Below the pieces are notes generated by a model. That model worked only from the letters and a program-made list of their open reading frames with translations. It made no database searches and was not told the DNA's origin. The position numbers and the translations under genes were made by a program. Of a stretch of 64,000 nucleotides of DNA, positions 33,922-43,127 are shown one piece after another; positions within the stretch are counted from its first letter, which is position 1, and the number at the start of each line of letters is the position of its first letter. This stretch comes from Paenibacillus sp. YPG26 (GTDB lineage Bacteria; Bacillota; Bacilli; Paenibacillales; Paenibacillaceae), in assembly GCF_023704175.1 (NCBI RefSeq), contig NZ_CP084530.1:1758001-1822000 (forward strand). The letters run 5' to 3'.

Positions 33922-34744
33922 TTATACGAATGTATGGCCGGTATTCCATCATTTTCGTCCGGAATCCTTATCCCGCAAGGTGAGTATGGTTACGGAGGTC
34001 CCGGCTGTGCTCAACCGTCGGATGCTAGAGGGATCTTTGGATGTATCGCCAATTTCATCATTTGCCTACGGAATCGGACACGAGAAATTTCTGCTGCTGC
34101 CTGATTTATCTGTTAGTGCCAGAAGTGCGGTTAATTCTATTCTACTGTTCTCAAGGGAACCCTTGGAGCATGTGATTAATGGCCGAATTGCGCTTACGAA
34201 TACGTCGGCTACATCCATTAACCTTCTCAAGATTATTATAGAGAAAGCCTATGGCGGCAAGCCTACATATTGGAACAGTGAACCTGATCTAGCTTCGATG
34301 ATGAGAGATAGTGATGCGGCGCTGCTTATCGGGGACCATGCGATTCGGGCTTCCTGGGAGCCTCACGGTTATATTGTCACAGACTTAGGGGAAGTCTGGA
34401 AAAGATGGAGCGGTTACGGCATGACCTTCGCTGTATGGACTGTTCAAAGGACTTTCGCGGAGCGCCACGGGGATTTCCTGGCCGAGATACTGAACGCATT
34501 TACATTAAGCAAACAGAAAAGTCTTCATGATCTGGAGCCTTTAATTCATCGATCTGTAGAAGAAATTGGAGGTTCTCCGGTCTACTGGCGACATTACTTC
34601 AGTAATCTGTGTTATGATTTCTTGGACGAGCAGCGGGCAGGACTCGCGCTGTATTTCAAATATGCTTATGAAATGGGTCTGCTTGAGACCGAAGTACCTT
34701 TAAATATGTGGAGTGACAATAAGCTGACACGGGTGAAAGAATGA
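33881..34744 (+). CDS. mqnA: Chorismate dehydratase MqnA (futalosine menaquinone pathway)
   Basis: MqnA removes water from chorismate to give 3-enolpyruvyl-benzoate, the first committed step of the futalosine route. The 287-residue protein has a periplasmic-binding-protein-like fold and the family start RILIGQIDYTNVWPVFHHF. EGSLDVSPISSFAYG, IALTNTSATSINLLKII and ALLIGDHAIR are also present. ATG 33881 lies within the ubiX end, behind GGGGTGA. It feeds from chorismate made by the aro genes 4 kb downstream. Confidence 0.92.
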   Translation: MDRRENRILIGQIDYTNVWPVFHHFRPESLSRKVSMVTEVPAVLNRRMLEGSLDVSPISSFAYGIGHEKFLLLPDLSVSARSAVNSILLFSREPLEHVINGRIALTNTSATSINLLKIIIEKAYGGKPTYWNSEPDLASMMRDSDAALLIGDHAIRASWEPHGYIVTDLGEVWKRWSGYGMTFAVWTVQRTFAERHGDFLAEILNAFTLSKQKSLHDLEPLIHRSVEEIGGSPVYWRHYFSNLCYDFLDEQRAGLALYFKYAYEMGLLETEVPLNMWSDNKLTRVKE

Positions 34745-35715
34745 AACTATTGGATATTTTCGGGACACTAAAGAAAGATATGGATGCTGTGGAGCAGCAG
34801 TTGTACCGGAGCATCGATGTGGATCAGGGGCTGCTTAAGGAGACTTCTCTTCACCTGCTTCAGGCGGGAGGGAAGAGGCTGCGTCCTGTATTCGTCCTGC
34901 TGGGAGGCAAATTCGGTGACTATAATCTTGAGCGTCTCCAGCATATTGCAGTTCCTCTTGAATTAATTCATTCGGCATCCCTAGTGCACGATGATGTCAT
35001 TGATGACGCTCACACCCGCCGCGGCAAGCCAACGGTGAAATCAAAATGGGATAACAAGATCGCCATGTACACAGGCGATTATATTTATGCCAAGGCGCTC
35101 TCCATCGTGACGAAGCTGGGTAACCCGGAGATACACCAGGTGCTATCCAAAGCATTAGTCCAAATGTCCATCGGCGAGATGGAACAGATTCGTGACTTCT
35201 TCAATACGGGACAATCGGTCCGGAATTATCTGCTTCGGATCCGCCGCAAGACGGCTCTCCTGATCGCAGTAAGCTGCCAGCTTGGAGCCATCGCAGCCGA
35301 AGCGCCTGTGGAAGTGAGCCGATTATTATACAGATACGGATATAACGTGGGCATGGCTTTTCAAATCCGGGATGATCTGCTGGATCTAAGAGGGACTGAG
35401 AAGCAGCTGGGCAAGCCGCCTGGCAGTGATATGAGACAGGGGAATATTACGCTCCCCGTATTATTCGCTCTTCAGGAAGATAGATTGCGTGAACCGCTGC
35501 TGCGTGAGATCGCGAATATCCGCGCGGGGGACGGATCTACGGATACTTCCAAGGCCATCCAGATGATACTCGGCAGCCAAGGGATATCCCGTGCGGAATT
35601 ACTCGCTGACAGGTATATCGAGAAGGCGCTTTCCTCCTTGCAGCGGCTGAAAGACAACAAGGCGAAGAAGCATTTGCAGGACATTGCGTATTTTGTCAAC
35701 AGAAGAGCCTATTAA
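34741..35715 (+). CDS. hepT: Heptaprenyl diphosphate synthase component 2
   Basis: HepT is the catalytic trans-prenyltransferase subunit that elongates farnesyl to heptaprenyl diphosphate. The 324-residue protein has the first Asp-rich motif LVHDDVIDDAHTRRGKPT and the second in AFQIRDDLLDLRG, plus the GGKRLRP substrate loop. ATG 34741 overlaps mqnA (ATGA). It closes the quinone cluster; ndk follows after about 100 bp, as in B. subtilis. Confidence 0.94.
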   Translation: MKLLDIFGTLKKDMDAVEQQLYRSIDVDQGLLKETSLHLLQAGGKRLRPVFVLLGGKFGDYNLERLQHIAVPLELIHSASLVHDDVIDDAHTRRGKPTVKSKWDNKIAMYTGDYIYAKALSIVTKLGNPEIHQVLSKALVQMSIGEMEQIRDFFNTGQSVRNYLLRIRRKTALLIAVSCQLGAIAAEAPVEVSRLLYRYGYNVGMAFQIRDDLLDLRGTEKQLGKPPGSDMRQGNITLPVLFALQEDRLREPLLREIANIRAGDGSTDTSKAIQMILGSQGISRAELLADRYIEKALSSLQRLKDNKAKKHLQDIAYFVNRRAY

Positions 35716-35814
35716 GCACTTATCACCCTTACATTATTCTGCTAATATATGGAGTGAGTCCGCTAGATTCGCGTGGTATAAGAGAGAAGCGGCGTCACAA
35801 CGGGAGGGTTACCT

Positions 35815-36258
35815 ATGGAACGTACTTTTTTAATGGTGAAACCAGATGGTGTGCAGCGCGGCCTTATAGGCCGTATCATTAGCCGTTTGGAAGACAAAGG
35901 GTTCAAGCTGGTTGCTGCCAAGCCTGTCCAAATTACGCAGGAGCAAGCAAAAAGACATTATGCGGAACATGAAGGCAAGCCTTTTTTTGACAACCTGGTG
36001 AGTTTCATCACTTCGGCACCCGTGTTCGCAATGGTCTGGGAAGGCGACGAGATCGTGACGCTGTCACGTATCGTCATTGGCAAGACAAAAGTAACCGAAG
36101 CACTGCCTGGCACTATCCGGGGAGACTATGCTGCTCATACGCCTTCGAACCTCATTCACGGGTCCGATTCGCCCGAGAGTGCTGAACGTGAAATTGCCAA
36201 CTTCTTCGAGCCTCACGAAATACTTAATTATACGAAGAGTACTGACACGTGGATCTAA
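35815..36258 (+). CDS. ndk: Nucleoside diphosphate kinase
   Basis: Ndk moves the gamma phosphate from ATP to other nucleoside diphosphates. The 147-residue sequence begins [18 protein letters not shown] and carries the phospho-acceptor His in [17 protein letters not shown] (about residue 115). ATG 35815 follows CGGGAGGG. Its end overlaps the cheR start by 10 nt. Confidence 0.97.
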   Translation: MERTFLMVKPDGVQRGLIGRIISRLEDKGFKLVAAKPVQITQEQAKRHYAEHEGKPFFDNLVSFITSAPVFAMVWEGDEIVTLSRIVIGKTKVTEALPGTIRGDYAAHTPSNLIHGSDSPESAEREIANFFEPHEILNYTKSTDTWI

Positions 36259-37094
36259 GCCGTATCCCATCTCAAGCTGACAAGACGGAACATGAGGGAA
36301 CGACACCAGATCCCGATTATGTAGGTTTTATTCAAAGTGTGAAGCAGCATACCGGTATTGACCTTTCGCAGTATAAGGAAGCTCAAATGAAACGGAGATT
36401 GACCACCCTGCGCACCAAGAATGGTCACTCATCGTTCGCATCCTTCTTCGATGCCATGATGGCCGATAAGAAGCTCTTCTACGAATTTCTTGATAAAATG
36501 ACGATTAATGTCTCTGAATTCTGGCGTAATCCGAACCGGTGGGAAGTTCTGAGGGATAAGATCATTCCTGAACTAACTGAGGGTGGTAAGTCGCGTCTGA
36601 AAGTATGGAGCGCAGCTTGCTCCACGGGAGAGGAGCCTTATACCATAGCCATGATCCTCTCTGATCTGGGCATGCTTCAGAATAGTTATTTGCTGGCCTC
36701 GGATATTGATGAAGGAGCTCTTGCGAAGGCTAACCAGGGGCTATACCTGGAGAGATCCCTGAAGGATGTTCCGGAGGAAGTAAGCCGGCGCTATTTCACA
36801 CCTGAAGGCAGTACGATGAGTGCGATGTACAGGGTGGACGACAAGCTGAAGAAGGCGGTCACGTTCAAGAAGCAGAACCTTCTGCTGGATCGTTTCGAAG
36901 AAGAATTTGATCTTATCGTATGCCGGAATGTGATGATTTACTTTACCGAAGAAGCCAAGAGTGCCTTATATACTAAGTTTGCGAACGCGCTGCGCCCTGG
37001 AGGCATCCTGTTCGTTGGAAGCACGGAGCAGATCTTCTCTCCGGGCAGATATGGACTGGAAGCTGCAGAAACTTTCTTTTATCGTAAAAAGTGA
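36249..37094 (+). CDS. cheR: Chemotaxis protein methyltransferase CheR
   Basis: CheR methylates glutamates on chemoreceptors with SAM to adapt signalling. The 281-residue protein has an N-terminal helical domain ([18 protein letters not shown]), a methyltransferase domain with [14 protein letters not shown] (about 116-129), and the late [12 protein letters not shown] and [13 protein letters not shown] motifs. GTG 36249 overlaps ndk and no better in-frame start exists before the conserved region, so about 20 extra N-terminal residues are predicted relative to B. subtilis CheR. Confidence 0.93.
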   Translation: MDLSRIPSQADKTEHEGTTPDPDYVGFIQSVKQHTGIDLSQYKEAQMKRRLTTLRTKNGHSSFASFFDAMMADKKLFYEFLDKMTINVSEFWRNPNRWEVLRDKIIPELTEGGKSRLKVWSAACSTGEEPYTIAMILSDLGMLQNSYLLASDIDEGALAKANQGLYLERSLKDVPEEVSRRYFTPEGSTMSAMYRVDDKLKKAVTFKKQNLLLDRFEEEFDLIVCRNVMIYFTEEAKSALYTKFANALRPGGILFVGSTEQIFSPGRYGLEAAETFFYRKK

Positions 37095-37163
37095 TACCAC
37101 AAGTATAAACATGTCCTTATTCTCCGATACTGGTTACATGCGAATTCATATCGGAGGCAGGTC

Positions 37164-37337
37164 ATGGACAAAAGAAAAGTGATTCACGCTTACCAGCGCG
37201 GATTCCTGACTCTTCAGGAGTGCGCGCAAATTCTTGGTGTAGAGAGAAGACACGTAGAAAGTCTGCTCGTCAGCAAGAATGAAGAAGATAGAAACAAGCT
37301 TAAGGCGGCTCTTCTTGGCAGGGAAACTGTCGGATAG
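37164..37337 (+). CDS. 57-residue helix-turn-helix-like small protein
   Basis: This short frame codes 57 residues, strongly charged, with a likely helix-turn-helix TLQECAQILGVERRHVESLL (about 16-35) like small excisionase/MerR-type DNA readers. GGAGGCAG lies 5-10 nt before ATG 37164 and a terminator follows at 37363. It stands between cheR and the aromatic operon, where B. subtilis has no counterpart that I know of. The function is unknown. Confidence 0.7.
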   Translation: MDKRKVIHAYQRGFLTLQECAQILGVERRHVESLLVSKNEEDRNKLKAALLGRETVG

Positions 37338-37362
37338 ATGAGCTCATACTGAGAAGTTATGG

Positions 37363-37400
37363 ACGCCCCCTCTTCCAGCTTGGGAGAGGGGGCGTTTTTT
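37363..37400 (+). terminator. Terminator before the aromatic operon
   Basis: ACGCCCCCTCTTCC pairs with GGGAGAGGGGGCGT around AGCTT and is followed by a T-run. Confidence 0.92.
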
Positions 37401-37427
37401 GTTTTGGAGCCGGTTCTTTGGCTTTCC

Positions 37428-37457
37428 TTGTCAAAAGCGCAGAACCTATACTATAAT
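37428..37457 (+). promoter_or_regulatory. SigA promoter of the aroC-aroB-aroH block
   Basis: TTGTCA (37428-37433), an 18-bp spacer and a perfect TATAAT (37452-37457) predict a start near 37464, about 55 nt upstream of aroC. Confidence 0.75.
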
Positions 37458-37518
37458 GAGCAAAGAATTCTCGGATTTTAGCCAATTACAGTTTAACAGT
37501 TTAAAGGGGGAACGCATC

Positions 37519-38688
37519 ATGAGTTTACGTTATTTAACGGCAGGGGAGACGCACGGTCCCCAGCTAACTGCGATTATAGAGGGATTACCGAGTAATCTGG
37601 AGATTGATTTCGAAGCTCTTAATTTTCAACTTTTACGTCGTCAAAAGGGTTACGGCCGCGGCCGCCGCATGCAGATCGAGAAGGATACGGCCAAAATTGC
37701 CGGTGGAGTGCGTCACGGTTATACCACAGGAGCTCCTGTTGCCCTTATCGTAGAGAATAATGACTGGAAGCATTGGCAGAACATTATGAATATTGAGCCG
37801 ATTGAAGGATCAGACGAAGAGAAGCGCCGCGTACACCGTCCAAGACCGGGACATGCTGATCTGAATGGCGGACTGAAATATAATCTGAAAGATCTTCGTA
37901 ATGTGCTTGAGCGTTCCAGCGCGCGTGAGACAGCGATTCGTGTCGCTTGTGGTGCGGTGGCCCGGCAATTGCTGGAGCATTTCGGAATTCGGATTGCCGG
38001 ACAGGTTATCCGGATTGGAGAGATCGAAGCGCCACCTCATAATTTGTCACTGGATGAGCTTCGGGAAGCAACAGAGCAATCTTCCGTTCGTGTGGTAGAT
38101 GCCGAGACCGAGAAGAAGATGGAAGCCTACATCGATCAGATCAAGCAGGATGGAGATTCCATCGGCGGGATTGTGGAATGTATTGTCGAAGGCGTGCCAG
38201 TTGGACTTGGAAGCCATGTGCAATATGACCGCAAGCTCGATGGGCGGATTGCTCAGGCAGTTATGTCGATTAACGCATTCAAAGGTGTTGAGATTGGTAT
38301 CGGATTTGAAGCGGGAACCATTCCGGGTTCCAAAGTTCATGATGAAATTATGTACAGCGAGGAACGCGGATACCACCGGGCTACCAACCGTCTTGGAGGC
38401 TTTGAAGGTGGTATGACAAATGGGATGCCTCTCGTGGTGCGCGGCGTAATGAAACCGATTCCTACGCTCTACAAGCCTTTGCAAAGTGTTGATATTGATA
38501 CGAAGGAGCCTTTCACTGCCCAGGTTGAACGTTCCGATGCTTGTGCTGTTCCAGCAGCAAGTGTTGTCTTGGAAAGTGTTGTCGCATGGGAAGTGGCGAA
38601 AGCCTTCCTGGAGAAATTCGGCGGGGACTCTATCGAGGAAATCGAAAGAAACGTGAACAGCTACAAAGAGCAATTGGGGAACTATTAA
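37519..38688 (+). CDS. aroC: Chorismate synthase
   Basis: AroC converts EPSP to chorismate, the branch point for Trp, Tyr, Phe and, here, futalosine-route menaquinone. The 389-residue protein has [54 protein letters not shown] and [19 protein letters not shown] 37519 follows AAAGGGGGAACG. Upstream in-frame extension lies across the promoter and is excluded. Its stop shares one base with the aroB start. Confidence 0.96.
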   Translation: MSLRYLTAGETHGPQLTAIIEGLPSNLEIDFEALNFQLLRRQKGYGRGRRMQIEKDTAKIAGGVRHGYTTGAPVALIVENNDWKHWQNIMNIEPIEGSDEEKRRVHRPRPGHADLNGGLKYNLKDLRNVLERSSARETAIRVACGAVARQLLEHFGIRIAGQVIRIGEIEAPPHNLSLDELREATEQSSVRVVDAETEKKMEAYIDQIKQDGDSIGGIVECIVEGVPVGLGSHVQYDRKLDGRIAQAVMSINAFKGVEIGIGFEAGTIPGSKVHDEIMYSEERGYHRATNRLGGFEGGMTNGMPLVVRGVMKPIPTLYKPLQSVDIDTKEPFTAQVERSDACAVPAASVVLESVVAWEVAKAFLEKFGGDSIEEIERNVNSYKEQLGNY

Positions 38689-39782
38689 TGAGAACGCTTA
38701 TGGTGGAATTGGGCGAGCGTTCCTACCCCATTTACATTGGAAGCGGTCTGCTGAACGACTTGGGGACATATCTTGATAAGCACGGTATAACTACCAAAAA
38801 CACCTTATTGCTTGTGACCGACGATAATATTGCACCTCTCTATCTTGAGACGACATTACATATACTCCAGCAGAGCGGATATCGTGTGGTGACGTCGGTC
38901 GTCACGGCCGGTGAGAAAGCCAAATCGCTATCTGTGTTCGAGAATGTGATGACGGCAGCCATTGAGGGCGGGCTTGACCGGAACTCCGCCGTGCTTGCTC
39001 TAGGTGGTGGAGTGGTTGGTGACCTTGCAGGCTTCGTAGCCGCCAGCTATATGCGTGGAGTCCGCTTCGTTCAGATTCCTACCACAATTCTCGCCCACGA
39101 CAGCAGTGTGGGAGGCAAGGTTGCTGTGAATCACCCGCTGGCTAAGAATATGATCGGCGCATTCCATCAGCCTGAGCTGGTTCTCTACGATGTGGATACC
39201 CTGCAGACACTTCCAATACGGGAAGTGAAGGCTGGTTACTCGGAGATGATCAAGCATGGCCTGATCTGGGATGAAGCCTTCGCGAAGTGGTGTCTTGAAC
39301 ATGCAGATAACCTGTTGTCACTGAACCGGGACGATCTGGCTTATGGACTGGAGCGGGGATGTGCGGTCAAGGCAGCGGTCGTCTCGCAGGATGAACGAGA
39401 GAATGGACTGCGTGCCATCCTTAATCTGGGCCATACGATCGGCCATGCAATTGAGGCGGTTGGAGGTTATGGCGAGTTTTTACACGGGGAAGCGATCTCA
39501 ATTGGCATGATGGGATCTGCAATTCTGGCCGTGAAGCGTGGTAGAGATCAGTCAATCTACACACGGACCAAGGAGCTGTTCGAGAGGTTCGGGCTGCCTA
39601 CTTCACTGCCAAGGCATTTGGAGACAGAGAGTCTTATCCAGGCGCTTCTCCATGACAAGAAGTTCAAGGACAACAAGATTGTCTTCGTACTTCCGGTTGC
39701 TATAGGCAAGGTTGATATCGTAACCGACATCACACTGGACGAGGTCCGTAGTGTAATAGAGCAGTTGAAAGAGGAGGCATAA
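38688..39782 (+). CDS. aroB: 3-dehydroquinate synthase
   Basis: AroB cyclises DAHP to 3-dehydroquinate using NAD and zinc. The 364-residue protein shows LALGGGVVGDLAGFVAASYMRG, PTTILAHDSSVGGKVAVNHP, EMIKHGLIWD and the zinc His motif LNLGHTIGHAIE with HGEAISIGM. ATG 38688 overlaps the aroC stop (TAATG), so the two are coupled. aroH follows 3 nt later. Confidence 0.96.
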   Translation: MRTLMVELGERSYPIYIGSGLLNDLGTYLDKHGITTKNTLLLVTDDNIAPLYLETTLHILQQSGYRVVTSVVTAGEKAKSLSVFENVMTAAIEGGLDRNSAVLALGGGVVGDLAGFVAASYMRGVRFVQIPTTILAHDSSVGGKVAVNHPLAKNMIGAFHQPELVLYDVDTLQTLPIREVKAGYSEMIKHGLIWDEAFAKWCLEHADNLLSLNRDDLAYGLERGCAVKAAVVSQDERENGLRAILNLGHTIGHAIEAVGGYGEFLHGEAISIGMMGSAILAVKRGRDQSIYTRTKELFERFGLPTSLPRHLETESLIQALLHDKKFKDNKIVFVLPVAIGKVDIVTDITLDEVRSVIEQLKEEA

Positions 39783-39785
39783 CGG

Positions 39786-40160
39786 ATGTACAACCGTGGT
39801 ATACGGGGAGCAACTACAGTTAACCGGAATGATGAGAATGAGATCCTGCACGAGACCGTCGTCTTGCTAAAAGAGATTGTGTCCCAAAATGAGATCACTC
39901 CGGAGGATATTTGCAGTGTGTGGATTACGATGACGCAGGATCTTGATGCGACTTTCCCTGCCCGTGCCATCCGGCAGATGAATGGCTGGGACTTGGTCCC
40001 GCTCATGTGCTCAACTGAAATTCCGGTTAAAGGAAGCCTGCCACTCTGTATTCGATTGATGATTCAGGTGAATACGAACAAGAGCCAGCGTGAAATGAAG
40101 CATGTCTATCTGAATGAAGCGAAGGCACTTCGTCCAGACCTTACTGTTTCGGGTAACTAG
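39786..40160 (+). CDS. aroH: Chorismate mutase AroH
   Basis: AroH rearranges chorismate to prephenate toward Phe and Tyr. The 124-residue single-domain trimer type begins RGIRGATTVNRNDENEIL and contains VWITMTQDLDATFPARAIR and MCSTEIPVKGSLPLCIRLM, as in B. subtilis AroH. ATG 39786 comes 3 nt after aroB, behind AGAGGAGGC. The trp promoter and attenuator start right after its stop. Confidence 0.94.
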   Translation: MYNRGIRGATTVNRNDENEILHETVVLLKEIVSQNEITPEDICSVWITMTQDLDATFPARAIRQMNGWDLVPLMCSTEIPVKGSLPLCIRLMIQVNTNKSQREMKHVYLNEAKALRPDLTVSGN

Positions 40161-40181
40161 CAGAATCAGAACATGAGCGTG

Positions 40182-40211
40182 TTGCCAATCCGATGGGATC
40201 TGGTGTATAGT
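40182..40211 (+). promoter_or_regulatory. Candidate SigA promoter of the trp operon
   Basis: TTGCCA (40182-40187), an 18-bp spacer and TATAGT (40206-40211) predict a start near 40218, just ahead of the TRAP-binding repeats. Confidence 0.6.
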
Positions 40212-40235
40212 GAGTACAGTGCAATTAGTACTATA

Positions 40236-40284
40236 GAGCCGAGTAGAGTTAAGTTTGAGATGAGCAGAGTTGAGCTGAGCGAAG
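40236..40284 (+). promoter_or_regulatory. TRAP-binding site in the trp leader
   Basis: Ten triplets lie in series: GAG at 40236, 40241, 40246, 40257, 40262, 40267, 40272 and 40277, and AAG at 40251 and 40282. Spacers are 2 nt except one of 3 nt. This is the spacing wrapped by the 11-mer TRAP ring. CCGAGTAGAG (40239-40248), inside the repeats, can pair with the left arm of the downstream terminator. TRAP binding would therefore prevent the antiterminator. mtrB is in this same window. Confidence 0.92.
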
Positions 40285-40430
40285 TCCTTTGGTAGATGAA
40301 TCGGTCGTATGCCTGGTAGTGGAAGAGGCAGTGATAGCGATTCTTGATTTGCGCGGGTGTGTGTACGGATACACCAGGCGGATTCCAGTCCTTGGGACGA
40401 CGATAGTTTACTTCACTGTACATTCAAGCT

Positions 40431-40462
40431 AGCCTCTACTTCGGTAGAGGCTTTTTATTTTA
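40431..40462 (+). terminator. trp attenuator terminator
   Basis: AGCCTCTAC-TTCG-GTAGAGGCT (40431-40452) is followed by TTTTATTTTAT. Its left arm CTCTACTTCGG (40434-40444) complements the TRAP-site segment CCGAGTAGAG with one bulge, giving the mutually exclusive antiterminator. Confidence 0.9.
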
Positions 40463-40510
40463 TCAACATTATTTATAGCCGATCTATTCAAGATAAAGGA
40501 GTGAAGGACA

Positions 40511-42064
40511 ATGACAACCCCGCGTACCCAGGAAGTAATTCAAATGGCCAAACAATATAACCTGATCCCTGTTGTTCGTACGCTAATGGCGGATATGGAG
40601 ACGCCAATCCGTTTGTTCCAGCGGTTTGCGCAGCGTGATCGGGCGTTTTTACTTGAAAGTGTAGAGGGTGGGGTACAATGGGCCCGGTACTCTTTTATCG
40701 GAACAGATCCTTTTCTGATGATATCCGCCAAGAAGGGCGGCGTGGTTATTGAACAAGGCGGAGAGGAGAGGTCGCTCTCGGGTAAGCCAATCGAGGAATT
40801 AAAGGCGATCCTTCGCAGCTACCGAAGCCCAGAGCTTCCAGATATGCCGCCATTTACGGGCGGTGCCATCGGATTCTTCGGTTATGACCTGCTTCAGTAC
40901 TACGAGAAGCTTCCTGCACACGCAGTGGATGATCTCCAGATGAAGGATATCCAGTTCATGTTCTGTGATCAAGTTATTGTATTTGACCATGTGAAGCAGC
41001 GTATCTTGCTTGTGGCGAATCTTCATGTGACTGACGGAGCAACGGATGCGGAGATTATAGAGGCTTATGAGGCTACGCTTACCAAGCTTGATAAGATGGC
41101 TGAGGTGCTTCAACAGGAGGGACCTGGCGAGAGCTTCAACCGGCGTCCTTTTCCGGAAGATGTAGAGCTTGGAGAAATTGCCTCGAACATGACGAAAGAG
41201 CAGTATATCAATAATGTCATACAAGCTCAGGAATATATCCGATCAGGCGATATTTTCCAAGTGGTGTTATCCCAAAGGTTCCATATTGAGACAGAAGTAT
41301 CTCCTCTACATGTATACCGGGTGCTCCGGACCTTGAACCCATCCCCGTATATGTACTATCTCAAAATGGATGACGAAATTATCGTAGGTACTTCTCCAGA
41401 AGCCTTGGTCAAGGTGGAGAACGGACGCGTTGAGACCAGACCTATCGCCGGAACCAGACCCCGCGGAGCAAATGAGACGGAAGACCGGGAGCTTGCTGAA
41501 GAGCTTCTACAGGATGAGAAGGAGCGTGCGGAGCATCTAATGCTGGTCGATCTGGGACGCAATGATCTAGGGCGTGTATCCGAATACGGTACAGTCAAAT
41601 GTGATTCGTTCATGGAGATCGAGAAATACTCCCATGTCATGCATATCGTCTCTAATGTATCGGGGGAGCTTCGCAAAGACAAGGATTTCTTTGATGCTTT
41701 CCTCTCCTGTCTGCCTGCAGGAACTGTCTCCGGGGCTCCAAAGCTGAGAGCGATGGAGATTATAGCGGAATTTGAGCGGGAAGCCCGCGGCACGTACGCC
41801 GGGGCAATTGGTTATCTGGGCTTCTCCGGGAATATGGACTCCTGCATTACTATAAGGACCATTGTCTTCAAGAAGGGTAAAGCCTATGTTCAAGCAGGGG
41901 CAGGAATTGTATGGGACTCGGTTCCTGAGAAGGAATATGAGGAGACAGTGAATAAAGCCAAGGCGCTTCTGAAGGCAATCCGGACGGCAGAGCAGATGTT
42001 CCCGGTATCGCCAGGCAGTGACGGAGTTATTAATCAAGATTATCTTTATGAATACACGCCTTAA
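40511..42064 (+). CDS. trpE: Anthranilate synthase component I
   Basis: TrpE converts chorismate to anthranilate using ammonia passed from a glutaminase subunit. The 517-residue protein has the feedback-site element LLESVEGGVQWARYSFIG (tryptophan binding) and the catalytic chorismate-binding domain. Its motifs are SGDIFQVVLSQRF, TRPIAGTRPRG, HLMLVDLGRNDLGRV and LPAGTVSGAPKLRAMEII. ATG 40511 follows AAAGGAGTGAAGG. No trpG glutaminase follows, so the subunit is probably shared with folate synthesis, as in B. subtilis. Confidence 0.96.
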   Translation: MTTPRTQEVIQMAKQYNLIPVVRTLMADMETPIRLFQRFAQRDRAFLLESVEGGVQWARYSFIGTDPFLMISAKKGGVVIEQGGEERSLSGKPIEELKAILRSYRSPELPDMPPFTGGAIGFFGYDLLQYYEKLPAHAVDDLQMKDIQFMFCDQVIVFDHVKQRILLVANLHVTDGATDAEIIEAYEATLTKLDKMAEVLQQEGPGESFNRRPFPEDVELGEIASNMTKEQYINNVIQAQEYIRSGDIFQVVLSQRFHIETEVSPLHVYRVLRTLNPSPYMYYLKMDDEIIVGTSPEALVKVENGRVETRPIAGTRPRGANETEDRELAEELLQDEKERAEHLMLVDLGRNDLGRVSEYGTVKCDSFMEIEKYSHVMHIVSNVSGELRKDKDFFDAFLSCLPAGTVSGAPKLRAMEIIAEFEREARGTYAGAIGYLGFSGNMDSCITIRTIVFKKGKAYVQAGAGIVWDSVPEKEYEETVNKAKALLKAIRTAEQMFPVSPGSDGVINQDYLYEYTP

Positions 42065-42086
42065 AGGATTAAAGGAGGAGATAAAG

Positions 42087-43127
42087 ATGAGCGGAATCGA
42101 AACACTGCAGACGGGGATATCACGTGTAATATCAGGGCAGAACTTGGGCCGGGAAGAAGCCCGGAGTATAATGGAAGTGATCATGGCGGGCTCGGCTACA
42201 CCTTCACAGATCGGCGGACTTCTGACAGCGCTTCGGATGAAAGGGGAGACTGTTGAAGAAATTACTGGCTTTGCGGAGGCTATGCGCGGTTACGGCAACC
42301 GGCTCCATACGGAATCCAGACAACTGCTGGATACTTGTGGAACAGGCGGCTCCGGAATCCACAAATTCAACATTTCCACTACTTCAGCTATTGTCGCAGC
42401 CTCGGTATCCGTGCGGGTTGCTAAGCACGGTAACCGCTCGGCATCAGGTCGTGCCGGAAGTGCAGATGTGCTCGAAGCTCTAGGTGTAAATATTCATCTA
42501 TCGGCGGATCAGGCAGAGAAGTGCCTGGATGATATCGGTATTTGTTTTCTCTTCGCTCAGATCTACCATCCATCCATGAAGCATGCGGCCGCAACCCGCA
42601 AGGAACTGGGGATAAGAACGGTATTTAACATGCTGGGGCCGCTTACCAATCCGGCTTCGGCAGATCGTCAGGTGCTTGGCATCTATGATGGCAGCAAGAC
42701 GGAGGTCATTGCTGAGGTTCTAAGAGAACTTGGATCCAAGCGCGCGCTTGTGGTTACAAGTCATGAAGGTCTGGATGAGATCAGTATTTCCGCACCAACC
42801 CGGGTATCTGAACTGAAGAATGGCGTGATTCACACTTACGAACTGCATCCGAATGATCTCGGGCTCAGGGTGTATCCGCTTGGCGATGTTATTGGCGGAG
42901 ATCCTCAGGTTAATGCGGATATTATCCGCCGTGTGCTTCAAGGTGAGAAGGGTCCTTATCGGGACGTTGTTCTTGCTAATGCAGGTGCTTGTATTTATGT
43001 GTCCGGTCTTGCAGAGACCATTCAAGATGGGGTAACTATGGCATCGGAAGCCATTGACTCCGGGAAAGCTCAGAACAAACTTGAGCAGCTTATTCAAACG
43101 ACGGGAGAAATTAGCTATGTATCTTGA
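42087..43127 (+). CDS. trpD: Anthranilate phosphoribosyltransferase
   Basis: TrpD joins anthranilate to PRPP. The 346-residue protein has the glycine-rich PRPP loop DTCGTGGSG, the NISTTSAIVAA segment, KHGNRSASGRAGSADVLEALG and TVFNMLGPLTNPA. ATG 42087 is selected because AAAGGAGGAG lies directly upstream; longer forms start inside trpE. It overlaps trpC by 11 nt. Confidence 0.96.
   Translation: MSGIETLQTGISRVISGQNLGREEARSIMEVIMAGSATPSQIGGLLTALRMKGETVEEITGFAEAMRGYGNRLHTESRQLLDTCGTGGSGIHKFNISTTSAIVAASVSVRVAKHGNRSASGRAGSADVLEALGVNIHLSADQAEKCLDDIGICFLFAQIYHPSMKHAAATRKELGIRTVFNMLGPLTNPASADRQVLGIYDGSKTEVIAEVLRELGSKRALVVTSHEGLDEISISAPTRVSELKNGVIHTYELHPNDLGLRVYPLGDVIGGDPQVNADIIRRVLQGEKGPYRDVVLANAGACIYVSGLAETIQDGVTMASEAIDSGKAQNKLEQLIQTTGEISYVS

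Noticed and set aside
38047..38673. Minus-strand frame of 208 codons opposite aroC
   Set aside because: It is a shadow of chorismate synthase with no start signal.
40166..40423. Minus-strand frame across the trp leader
   Set aside because: No ribosome site; the region is explained by the TRAP repeats and attenuator on the plus strand.
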